Shown: positions 1 to 5,640 of the stretch, one piece after another | Layout: each line of letters starts with the position of its first letter | Position numbering within the stretch: the stretch's first letter is position 1 | NCBI GenBank assembly: GCA_023393235.1 | Contig: JAEWMH010000128.1 | Span: 1-9,923, forward strand | Direction of reading: 5' to 3' | Source: Bacillota bacterium | GTDB lineage: Bacteria; Bacillota; Bacilli; Paenibacillales; NBRC-103111 | Length of the DNA: 9,923 bases | Made by a program: the position numbers and the translations under genes | Notes under the pieces: model-generated | The model's database searches: none | Told to the model about the DNA's origin: nothing | The model's input: only the letters and a program-made list of their open reading frames with translations

Positions 1-1
1 C

Positions 2-1120
2 CAACCACCCGGCCAAACCCGGAACCCCAACCACGGCGCCGCCCGGAAGAAGAAACAGCATCCCTTCCCGCGCATTCTGGCGCGGACCACCGTTATCGGT
101 TTTGTGTTGGCCGCCGGGTTTGCTGCCTGGTTTTATCTGACACCTTGGGGTACCAAATACCGCAATATCATGGTGGATACCCTCATCACTACCCAGCACC
201 GCCACTGGGGCAAATACCTGGTGGGCGAGGCGGAATTAAAGAAACGCGTGGACGCATATTGGGAACGCTTCGACAAATACGCCGAAACCCCGATTGTCCA
301 GACTCCCGTTATCCCGGCCACGACTACCGTCCAACCCGAGAAGGTGAACAAAGAGCTGGTCGAGGTGGAGGAGGTAGAGGGCAAGGGCGCTTACGGCTAT
401 TACAAGGGATACATATTGCATGTCCATGATCCGAAGAAGCTGCGCATCGTGGTCCCGGGCAAGGTGGACAAAGGCGAAAAGGTCTCCTCCATGGTGAAGC
501 GGACCGGCGCCTTGGCCGGTGTGAACGGCGGCGGCTTTGCAGACCCGGAATGGAAGGGCAACGGCTTCCAGCCTGCCGGCATTGTCATGTCCGGAGGAAA
601 AATCTTCTACCTGGATGCAGCCAAAACCACCAAGCTGCACGTGGTGGGAATTGACGCCGACGGCAAAATGATCGCAGGCAAATATTCGGCGGAAGAGCTG
701 TTGAAAATGAAAATGTCCGAGGCAGTGACCTTCTCCCCCCGTTTCATCGTAAACGGCGAAGGCTCCATCAAAAGCGCCGCGGAGGGCTGGGGCGTCGCCC
801 CGCGCACCGCCATGGCCCAAACCGCCGACGGCACCATCCTGTTCGCTGTTATCGACGGCAGGCAAACCCACAGCATCGGCGTCACTCTTTATGAGCTCCA
901 GCAGATGTTCCTGGAGCGCGGCGCGATTATCGCGGCTAACCTGGACGGCGGCTCCTCTACCGTACTGGTCAAGGATAACCAGATCATCAACAAACCGTCC
1001 AGCGAATACGGCGAACGGTATTTGCCCACCGCCTGGCTGGCCTTCGAGGATCCTTCTATCTCTATCAAGAACATCTGGGAGGGCATCGACATCAGCACCA
1101 TCGACCCCTCCAAGTGGTAA
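2..1120 (+). CDS. Phosphodiester glycosidase (NAGPA-domain) family membrane protein, 5' end outside the window
   Basis: The frame is open from base 2 and no convincing start lies inside the window, so the gene begins upstream; 372 residues are visible. A basic, Asn/Pro/Gln-rich cytoplasmic stretch (visible residues 1-27) leads into one transmembrane helix (about 28-46), and the rest should lie outside the membrane. After a charged linker with a Glu-rich run comes a NAGPA-type domain. It is recognised by NGGGF at visible residues 175-179, GVAPRT from 264 and NLDGGSS from 313, the last being the family's signature near the C-terminus. Family members cleave phosphodiester-linked sugars or act on exopolysaccharide or cell-wall glycans; the substrate here is unknown. 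The stop lies only 5 bp from the stop of the convergent yueI gene, and I see no U-tract terminator between them. The family call is firm; the function is inferred. Confidence 0.85.
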   Translation, partial: QPPGQTRNPNHGAARKKKQHPFPRILARTTVIGFVLAAGFAAWFYLTPWGTKYRNIMVDTLITTQHRHWGKYLVGEAELKKRVDAYWERFDKYAETPIVQTPVIPATTTVQPEKVNKELVEVEEVEGKGAYGYYKGYILHVHDPKKLRIVVPGKVDKGEKVSSMVKRTGALAGVNGGGFADPEWKGNGFQPAGIVMSGGKIFYLDAAKTTKLHVVGIDADGKMIAGKYSAEELLKMKMSEAVTFSPRFIVNGEGSIKSAAEGWGVAPRTAMAQTADGTILFAVIDGRQTHSIGVTLYELQQMFLERGAIIAANLDGGSSTVLVKDNQIINKPSSEYGERYLPTAWLAFEDPSISIKNIWEGIDISTIDPSKW

Positions 1121-1125
1121 ACCCG

Positions 1126-1710
1126 TTATTCGTGGCCCGGGCACTTCTCCCCGAACAGCCGGCTTAACGGATTGATCTGCCGGTAATGCTCCAACTCCTC
1201 CGGCGCGGCCTCGCGGATGCGGGCGTAACAGTCCTTGCACACCGCTTGGCCGGCAGCCCGGATGAGCTGCTCGGGCAGCCCTTTTTTGACCAGCCGCTCC
1301 TGCCGGTATTCCACGTCCACCTCCGGCATATCCACCGCTTCGCCGGACGCCACCACCAAACCGATTTCCCCGGTAAATTCCTCATCACGGCGGTAGGTTA
1401 CGATAATCCCGTTTGCTTCCGCCAGCTTCTGGTACTTGGAGACCGCCTGTTCCATCTGTCCCCCTTGCAGCACCATCAGCTTGGCCTTCGGGTGCTTCAC
1501 CGCCTCTTCAATCTCCGGGTACAGTATGGACTCCCCTACCTGGCTTTTCGTCAGAACCCGCAAAACCCGCTCCCGGAACTCACCCAGATAATGCGAAACT
1601 TCCTCCCGCTTCAGCCTCGGGGCTCCTTGCAAACCCGCCTGAAGCGTACGCTCCATCTCGCTTTTACCGGAATAGCCCGAAAATCCCGGCTGCGTTTTTT
1701 CCTCCGTCAT
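1126..1710 (-). CDS. yueI: YueI family protein (DUF1694) with an added cysteine-containing C-terminal tail
   Basis: A 194-residue protein. The central region (about 20-135) resembles Bacillus YueI: a LGEFRERVLRVLTKSQV segment (42-58), then an alpha/beta core with LMVLQGG (78-84) and GLVVASGEAVD (117-127). YueI-like proteins are cytoplasmic and of unknown function. Bacillus YueI is, as I recall, about 130 residues, so this copy carries a roughly 60-residue C-terminal extension. That tail contains C158-KD-C161 and C190-PG-H193, a spacing that could bind zinc. The ATG at 1710 is preceded by AAGGAGGA at good spacing. It is the last gene of a ytxG-ytxH-yueI run on the minus strand, separated from ytxH by an 87-bp gap holding two stem-loops. 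The family call is good; metal binding is inference. Confidence 0.8.
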   Translation of the reverse strand: MTEEKTQPGFSGYSGKSEMERTLQAGLQGAPRLKREEVSHYLGEFRERVLRVLTKSQVGESILYPEIEEAVKHPKAKLMVLQGGQMEQAVSKYQKLAEANGIIVTYRRDEEFTGEIGLVVASGEAVDMPEVDVEYRQERLVKKGLPEQLIRAAGQAVCKDCYARIREAAPEELEHYRQINPLSRLFGEKCPGHE

Positions 1711-1735
1711 GCTTGTCCTCCTTCGTTATGTATGC

Positions 1736-1797
1736 CGGCGGCCTCAAGTCCTTCCAGGACTGAAGACCGCCGCGGATATCCGGAGCCCGGTCCGGAT
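1736..1797 (-). other. Two tandem stem-loops between ytxH and yueI
   Basis: Read on the minus strand, ytxH is followed by a first hairpin (arms 1792-1797/1778-1783, extended by one pair, 6-nt loop). A longer one follows: arms 1756-1772 and 1736-1752, 17 positions with one mismatch and two G-U pairs, GGA triloop. The two non-Watson-Crick positions are tolerated only in the minus-strand RNA, which supports that orientation. No U-tract follows, so a classical terminator is unlikely. Partial attenuation, RNA processing or transcript protection between ytxH and yueI fits better. Confidence 0.5.
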
Positions 1798-2208
1798 TTA
1801 CTTCACTTCTGCCGGAACGGAGACCAAACGGGCCTCTTCCTCCGCCTTTTCCCCTTCTTCCGCTGCAGGAGCTGTCTCCGGCAATGCGGCGTGGGATTCC
1901 TTCCATGCTCTGACCTCGTCAGCCACAACCTCTGTCACTGCATCCGCAATCACGGTGGCCACATCTCTGGCTTTGCCCGCCAGCTCAACGCTTTGGGCAC
2001 CGACAACCTTGGCCAGCTCCGTAGTTTTGTCGCTGACGATACCGGCAATTTCCACGGTTTTGCCGCTGATTTTGTCCACCTGCTGGGAGATGTCCTCCCT
2101 CAGCTCCTTGCCGGGCTTAGGCGCCAGCACCAGAGCGGTTATGGCCCCCAGCACGCCTCCTACCACAGCGCCGATAAGAAAATTCTTCCCTGAATTGTTT
2201 TCTGCCAT
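1798..2208 (-). CDS. ytxH: YtxH domain-containing protein (general-stress type small membrane protein)
   Basis: A 136-residue protein with the typical YtxH layout: a short N-terminus, one glycine-rich membrane helix (about 10-28), then the APKPGKELRED motif right after the membrane. A long amphipathic, probably coiled helix follows (about 40-100), with an acidic Glu/Ala-rich tail. It is probably anchored in the cytoplasmic membrane; the biochemical role is unknown in the family. TTG, GTG and ATG codons lie in a row at 2214, 2211 and 2208. The ATG at 2208 is chosen because AAAGGATGA, inside the last codons of ytxG, is then about 9 nt away. The ytxG stop (2215-2217) is 6 bp upstream, so translation is probably coupled. 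In B. subtilis, ytxGHJ belongs to stress and sporulation regulons; no obvious SigB or SigH promoter was seen here. Confidence 0.88.
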   Translation of the reverse strand: MAENNSGKNFLIGAVVGGVLGAITALVLAPKPGKELREDISQQVDKISGKTVEIAGIVSDKTTELAKVVGAQSVELAGKARDVATVIADAVTEVVADEVRAWKESHAALPETAPAAEEGEKAEEEARLVSVPAEVK

Positions 2209-2214
2209 CACCAA

Positions 2215-2682
2215 TCATCCTTTCGTGTCCGTATTGGATTCTTGCTTCGCTTGTTGCCTGGCGTTTCTAGCATCCTGCCACTTCTGCCACAGCTGCAGGC
2301 CGGTGGAAACCAGCTCCAGCGCTTCGCCCAGCCGCTGCTGGCTTTTGGCCTTGGCCGCACCCGAGGCTGTCCGGGAAACGGCGGCGGAAACCTGCTTCAC
2401 CGAGGCCGAGGCCTGCTCCAGCGCCTCTCCTGCGGTTTTCACCGAACGGGCTACAGGGTCAAACGCATGCAGCTTATCATCCGCATTCTCGATAAGCTGA
2501 CGGCTGGCCGCCATAAGCTCGGTGCTTTGTTTGCTGACGGATGCCAGCTCGCCCTGGATGGCGGATATGGTTTTGTTGGCCTCCACCATCAGCCGTTTGG
2601 CCGACAAAATAAAGGTGATGAGATAAATGACGAGCGCTGTAAATGCGGCTGCCGCAACTGCCGCGCTGATTTGGACGATCAC
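2215..2682 (-). CDS. ytxG: YtxG-like DUF948 membrane protein
   Basis: A 155-residue protein with an N-terminal membrane helix (about 3-27) followed by a long Ala/Ser/Gln-rich helical region. The latter carries the regular hydrophobic spacing of a coiled coil (about 30-125), and the tail is charged. This is the DUF948 architecture, and the adjacent ytxH confirms the conserved ytxG-ytxH pair. Function is unknown; DUF948 coiled coils resemble parts of chemoreceptor signalling domains, and an envelope-associated stress role is inferred. The start is GTG at 2682, with GGGGGA 8 nt upstream; nearby ATG codons at 2690 and 2698 are in other frames. The 3' end (ACG AAA GGA TGA) doubles as the ribosome binding site of ytxH. 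The gene is divergent from the aldolase-like gene at 2890. Confidence 0.85.
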   Translation of the reverse strand: MIVQISAAVAAAAFTALVIYLITFILSAKRLMVEANKTISAIQGELASVSKQSTELMAASRQLIENADDKLHAFDPVARSVKTAGEALEQASASVKQVSAAVSRTASGAAKAKSQQRLGEALELVSTGLQLWQKWQDARNARQQAKQESNTDTKG

Positions 2683-2758
2683 TGGTCCATTCCCCCATTT
2701 CTCTACGCGTCAGATGTGGGCCGCCTCCAGCATCTGGTCATACGCCTAATGTACTTCC

Positions 2759-2764
2759 ATTATA
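2759..2764 (-). promoter_or_regulatory. Probable -10 element for the ytxG-ytxH-yueI operon
   Basis: The minus strand reads TATAAT here, about 75 bp upstream of the ytxG GTG. A good -35 is not apparent: with a 16-17 bp spacer the hexamer would be TGTCAA or GTGTCA. Sigma-A use is therefore likely but not certain. Between this site and ytxG lies an imperfect inverted repeat (CAGATG at 2711-2716, CATCTG at 2731-2736) that could be an operator or leader hairpin. Confidence 0.45.
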
Positions 2765-2814
2765 AGTGCAATCTGAAATTTTGACACACGAAACAGAAGA
2801 ATTTCTCCATGAAT

Positions 2815-2843
2815 GTGAAAAAAGTCTGGAGGAGTGGTATCAT
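2815..2843 (+). promoter_or_regulatory. Candidate extended -10 promoter of the aldolase-like gene
   Basis: TATCAT at 2838-2843 is preceded by TGG, an extended -10, and by GTGAAA (2815-2820) at 17 bp as a weak -35. Transcription would begin near 2850, leaving about 40 nt of leader before the ATG at 2890. A perfect TTGACA also lies at 2781-2786, but no fitting -10 follows it. Confidence 0.4.
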
Positions 2844-2889
2844 GGGGTCATCCCGGACATACATCCGGCATAATAGGGAGGATGGGACG

Positions 2890-3570
2890 ATGGAACGTGG
2901 AGAAGGCGGAGAATTGCTGAGAAAAGCGGGAATAATCGCCTCCCTGCGGGGAGTGGACAGGGAAAGGCTGGCAGCGGCCGCCCATTGGCTGTATGAAGGT
3001 GGCATTCATGCCATGGAGATCCCTTTGAATACAGTAGGGGCGTATTATCTGATCCGGGATTTGAAGAAGCAGCTCCCCAAAAAAGCCTTGATCGGCGCCG
3101 GCGCGGTTCTGGATGTGGCGGATGCCAAGGCGGCGCTGGAGGCGGGTGCGGCCTTTCTGTGCACACCGGGGATCGACAAGAAGGTGATCCAATTCGGGCG
3201 GGAGGCAAGGCTTCCGGTATATCCCGGCGCCCTTACCCCCACAGAGGTAATGAAAGCCTGGAAGTATGGCTCCGGCGGTGTCAGGCTGTTTCCGGCCGCG
3301 GCCATAGGACCCGCGTATGCCGCTGGGATTAAGGCCGAGCTGGGGCATATCCCACTTATCGCCGCAGGCGGGGCGGGAAGAGCTCAGGCTGCGGAATACA
3401 TACGGGCCGGCTGCGATGCCGTCTGCATCGACTACACCGCCATTCTTCATTCCTCGGAGGGGGCGGACGCGGTTAAGATGGCCTCCGAATTGGCGGAGGA
3501 GATCCACGATGCGTTCCGTGGCGCGGAAAGCAACAACTGGCGGGAGCCAAACGGCTCACCCGCCAGTTGA
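2890..3570 (+). CDS. KDPG/KHG aldolase-like TIM-barrel protein lacking the Schiff-base lysine
   Basis: A 226-residue protein that aligns along its length with class I 2-keto-3-deoxy-6-phosphogluconate/4-hydroxy-2-oxoglutarate aldolases. IIASLRG (15-21), GGIHAMEIPLNT (37-48, with the conserved Glu43), GAGAVLD (69-75), CTPG (91-94) and PGALTPTEV (112-120) are all in place. The segment that should read VKLFPA is V131-R132-LFPA: codon 132 is AGG, so the catalytic lysine is missing. The usual PTGG phosphate-binding stretch is IAAGGAG, and the GGS near the end is CIDYTAI. Canonical aldolase activity is therefore doubtful. The ATG at 2890 is preferred for its AGGGAGG and family-like length. An in-frame ATG at 2842 also has GGAGGAG 7 nt upstream and would add 16 residues. 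It is single-gene, with no Entner-Doudoroff partner beside it. Confidence 0.8.
   Translation: MERGEGGELLRKAGIIASLRGVDRERLAAAAHWLYEGGIHAMEIPLNTVGAYYLIRDLKKQLPKKALIGAGAVLDVADAKAALEAGAAFLCTPGIDKKVIQFGREARLPVYPGALTPTEVMKAWKYGSGGVRLFPAAAIGPAYAAGIKAELGHIPLIAAGGAGRAQAAEYIRAGCDAVCIDYTAILHSSEGADAVKMASELAEEIHDAFRGAESNNWREPNGSPAS
3535..3568 (-). terminator. Stem-loop terminator of the TetR-flavodoxin operon, inside the 3' end of the aldolase-like gene
   Basis: The arms AACTGGCGG and CCGCCAGTT pair perfectly, with an inner GAGCC/GGCTC stem and a 2-nt bulge. Read on the minus strand it begins 10 nt after the flavodoxin stop and ends in the weakly U-rich GTTGCTTT. That supports a terminator for the minus-strand operon. 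It also encodes the last eleven residues and the first base of the stop codon of the convergent gene. Confidence 0.55.
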
Positions 3571-3578
3571 ATCCGCCA

Positions 3579-4109
3579 CTACATCGCTTGCCTACACGCT
3601 GCGATGACGGGACCGGCCAATGCTTCTATATCCTTCTCCGTCAGGCGGTAAGCGGACGTATCCTTGCGCGCGGGAGCGGAGGCGGCATCTGTCTGCAGCA
3701 GCAAGCCGGCAATATGCTGGTCCAGCAGCAGAACAGGAGCTGCCCCCGCTCTTTTTTGCAGCTCACCGGCCAGCTTGGTATTGCCGCCGTCCGCCCCGCC
3801 GCTGATGGAGAAGAAGCCGTACTGCCGGGGGTGCTTCCGTAGATATCCCAGATACGGGCGCAGCGGCGCAGCCACATGCCCCATCCAGACAGGGCCGCTG
3901 AACAGCAGCAGCCCGTAATCATCCAGCGCTTCCGGCTGCGGCACCGCCTTGGGGCTCCGGTTCAGCAGCATATCCAGCACAATGGTGCCCATGGTCCGGG
4001 GCTTGGGCTCGGCCAGCTCGATCAAATCCGCTTGAAGCGCCTGGGCAACCTTGTGTGCCAATGCTTTGTTGTTGCCGGTGAAGGAATACGAAATAACGGC
4101 AATCCTCAT
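3579..4109 (-). CDS. Flavodoxin-like FMN-binding protein
   Basis: A 176-residue soluble protein. The N-terminus has a first beta strand (IAVISYS) and then S9-FTGNN14, the phosphate-binding loop of flavodoxins that holds FMN. A second flavin-contacting loop is seen at FSGPVWMG (70-77), and YGFFSISGGADG (about 96-107) fits the third. Such proteins carry electrons or act as small NAD(P)H-linked oxidoreductases; the partner is unknown. The ATG at 4109 is preceded by GAGGAGGGG at 5 nt. The gene lies 20 bp downstream of a TetR regulator on the same strand, so the two form an operon probably induced by whatever the TetR protein senses. The 3' end converges with the aldolase-like gene with an 8-bp gap. 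Confidence 0.8.
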   Translation of the reverse strand: MRIAVISYSFTGNNKALAHKVAQALQADLIELAEPKPRTMGTIVLDMLLNRSPKAVPQPEALDDYGLLLFSGPVWMGHVAAPLRPYLGYLRKHPRQYGFFSISGGADGGNTKLAGELQKRAGAAPVLLLDQHIAGLLLQTDAASAPARKDTSAYRLTEKDIEALAGPVIAACRQAM

Positions 4110-4129
4110 GTAAACCCCTCCTCGTGGAT

Positions 4130-4735
4130 CTATAGAGCGTTCTGATTATCCAACGGCCCTGAAGGCCGGGTCAGACTATCCATGACCAGCTCGGTCAGCA
4201 GATCCGTCAGCTGCGGGAAATAGCCGATGCCGATCTCTTCCTTGTGGGTATCCGCATTGATAATGGCAGCGAACACCATCATGATCATTTTGCTGTCTAT
4301 ATCCTGGCGCATCCGGCCTTCAGCTTGCCAGCATACCACCAGCTCATGAAAGCTGTCATACAGGAAATCCACCGCCTGCTGCCCGTTTTCCTCCCGGTAC
4401 ATCTTCTCCAGCTTTTGATAAACCCCTTTGTTATACCACTCCCGGAGAATGGGATTAGCAGCTATACCCTCCCCGTTTTTCACAAGCATCTCCCGCACCA
4501 CATCCACAGGCGGCCGGCTCAGATCAAGAGATTGCAGGCAGCTCCGCTTCAGCTTCTCATTTTCCTCCAGATAAATCTCCATAAACAGCTTTTCCTTTGA
4601 GGGGTAGTAGTTGTAGAAGGTCCCCACTGCCATGCCCGCTTTTTTGGCAATATCCGAAATTGCCGTATCCTTGAAGCCGTTAGCGGAGAACAGCTCTTTC
4701 GCGCTTTTGTAAATCAGAGTCTTTTTATCTTCCAT
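4130..4735 (-). CDS. TetR/AcrR family transcriptional regulator
   Basis: A 201-residue repressor-type protein. The N-terminal helix-turn-helix (about 24-45: TAISDIAKKAG then VGTFYNYYPSKEKLF) is the classic TetR signature. The remainder is helical ligand-binding and dimerisation domain with no recognised ligand motif. The ATG at 4735 is chosen because GGAG lies 6 nt upstream; an in-frame ATG at 4747 would add 4 residues but overlaps the operator and has no ribosome binding site. It is the first gene of an operon with the flavodoxin-like gene. A perfect 8-bp inverted repeat just upstream overlaps the start region of its own promoter, so autorepression is likely. The inducer could be a lipid, drug or redox compound; the sequence does not say. 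Confidence 0.88.
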   Translation of the reverse strand: MEDKKTLIYKSAKELFSANGFKDTAISDIAKKAGMAVGTFYNYYPSKEKLFMEIYLEENEKLKRSCLQSLDLSRPPVDVVREMLVKNGEGIAANPILREWYNKGVYQKLEKMYREENGQQAVDFLYDSFHELVVCWQAEGRMRQDIDSKMIMMVFAAIINADTHKEEIGIGYFPQLTDLLTELVMDSLTRPSGPLDNQNAL

Positions 4736-4746
4736 TTGCCGCTCCA

Positions 4747-4772
4747 TGAATGAATATTTTTTTGTTCATTCA
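4747..4772. promoter_or_regulatory. Palindromic operator, probably for the adjacent TetR protein
   Basis: Perfect arms TGAATGAA (4747-4754) and TTCATTCA (4765-4772) are separated by 10 bp of mostly T. The half-sites resemble those bound by Gram-positive TetR-family regulators such as FadR, though the spacing here is wider. The site sits between the -10 and the ATG at 4735, where a bound repressor would block transcription. Confidence 0.65.
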
Positions 4773-4773
4773 C

Positions 4774-4802
4774 ATTAAACCATATGGGAGTATAATTGTA
4801 AA
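4774..4802 (-). promoter_or_regulatory. Sigma-A type promoter of the TetR-flavodoxin operon
   Basis: On the minus strand TTTACA (4797-4802) and TTTAAT (4774-4779) are separated by 17 bp; each matches consensus at 5 of 6 positions. The predicted start of transcription falls within the palindromic operator. Confidence 0.65.
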
Positions 4803-4828
4803 TATGTGCCTCCCCCCTCATTTCGCAC

Positions 4829-4866
4829 AAAAAAACGGCAGCCGCCTCAAGAGGAGGAGCTGTCGT
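4829..4866 (-). terminator. Rho-independent terminator of the SufR-like gene
   Basis: On the minus strand an interrupted stem (ACG, CAGC and CTC blocks pairing with GAG, GGCTG and CGT) is followed by seven T. The upstream arm overlaps the last codons of the SufR-like gene. The terminator separates that gene from the TetR promoter. Confidence 0.65.
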
Positions 4867-5521
4867 TTGGGGATTCTGCGGCTGTGCCGTCTTGAAGCGG
4901 CTTTATCCGGTAAGAGCAGCGGCAGGCGCCTTTGGTCATACAATCCGTCCGCTCCACGTCCGCCTGAAGTAGAGTCCGGAAGAGATTCAGCTCGCATTTG
5001 CAGGCTTCCTCATACCGGTTGGCCACTTGGGCTATCGGGCAGTTGAATTCGTTTAGCACATACTCGCCGTTTTCCTTCTTCTCCCAATTGGCCATATAAC
5101 CGCCTGCATTCTGAATCTCGGTGAGCTCGGAAACCCGCTCTTCTAACGTTTGGCCTTTCATCTGATCGGCATATTTATCCAGCATCTTCTCCTTACGGCC
5201 CTCGAAGAGGCGGTTTACCTGCTCCTCTCCCGCATGGGCCAGCAATTCATCCAGAAGATCCAGGGTCAGCAGATGATAATTCTTCGGGAACAAATCATCG
5301 GCCAAAACTGTGAGGGAATATAAATGGGAGGGCCGTCCCATGGCTTGCCTGGAAATAGTAGCTTCTATCAGACCGTCCCGTTCCATGGTGTTGAGATGCC
5401 GCCTCACTGCCATTTCTGTAACGCCAAGCCGCTTAGCCATCTCGCTGACGGACAAAGGGCCTTTAGTTTTCATCATGGTCAGGAGAACTTTCCGCGTCGA
5501 CGAATCCTGATCCTTGCTCAA
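4847..5521 (-). CDS. SufR-like winged-helix regulator with a cysteine-rich putative Fe-S domain
   Basis: A 224-residue regulator. Residues 8-70 form a winged helix (LSVSEMAKRLGVTEMAVRRH at 23-42, then a GRPSHLYSLT wing). The C-terminal part has the SufR-type layout: FNCPIAQVANRYEEAC, LFRTLLQADVERT and CRCSYRI, with cysteines at 161, 174, 176, 194, 200 and 202. The C161/C174/C202 spacing resembles the residues that hold a [4Fe-4S] cluster in SufR proteins, which repress iron-sulfur assembly genes. No suf gene is nearby, so its targets are elsewhere or it regulates itself. The start is TTG at 5521 with a strong GGAGGTGA. It is single-gene, with its own promoter and terminator. Members of this family are often annotated only as ArsR- or DeoR-like; the cluster is inferred. 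Confidence 0.75.
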   Translation of the reverse strand: MSKDQDSSTRKVLLTMMKTKGPLSVSEMAKRLGVTEMAVRRHLNTMERDGLIEATISRQAMGRPSHLYSLTVLADDLFPKNYHLLTLDLLDELLAHAGEEQVNRLFEGRKEKMLDKYADQMKGQTLEERVSELTEIQNAGGYMANWEKKENGEYVLNEFNCPIAQVANRYEEACKCELNLFRTLLQADVERTDCMTKGACRCSYRIKPLQDGTAAESPNDSSSS

Positions 5522-5551
5522 CCCTTCACCTCCCTCACCTGTTTTGACTTT

Positions 5552-5596
5552 ATTTTATCTTATAGTTGTTATTAAGTAAAATTTTTATACATAAAA
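5552..5596 (-). promoter_or_regulatory. Promoter of the SufR-like gene with an adjacent palindrome
   Basis: On the minus strand TTTACT (5575-5580) and TAAAAT (5552-5557) are separated by 17 bp. Directly upstream of the -35 is a perfect inverted repeat, TTTTAT and ATAAAA (5583-5588, 5591-5596) with a 2-bp centre. It could be an UP-like element or an operator. The surrounding 80 bp are much more AT-rich than the genes. Confidence 0.55.
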
Positions 5597-5640
5597 GTAT
5601 CATAATCCGCTAACCGGAAAAAAGATCCTTCCCGGATGCC

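Noticed and set aside
236..1240. Long open frame on the minus strand opposite the glycosidase gene
   Set aside because: It overlaps a clear protein family on the other strand, has no ribosome binding site and no recognisable domain; GC-rich genes create such antisense frames.
1186..2193. Long plus-strand frame across yueI and ytxH
   Set aside because: Opposite two conserved genes, composition unlike a protein, no start signal.
2781..2809. Sigma-A promoter from the perfect TTGACA at 2781
   Set aside because: No acceptable -10 occurs at 15-19 bp downstream; the extended -10 at 2838 is a better candidate.
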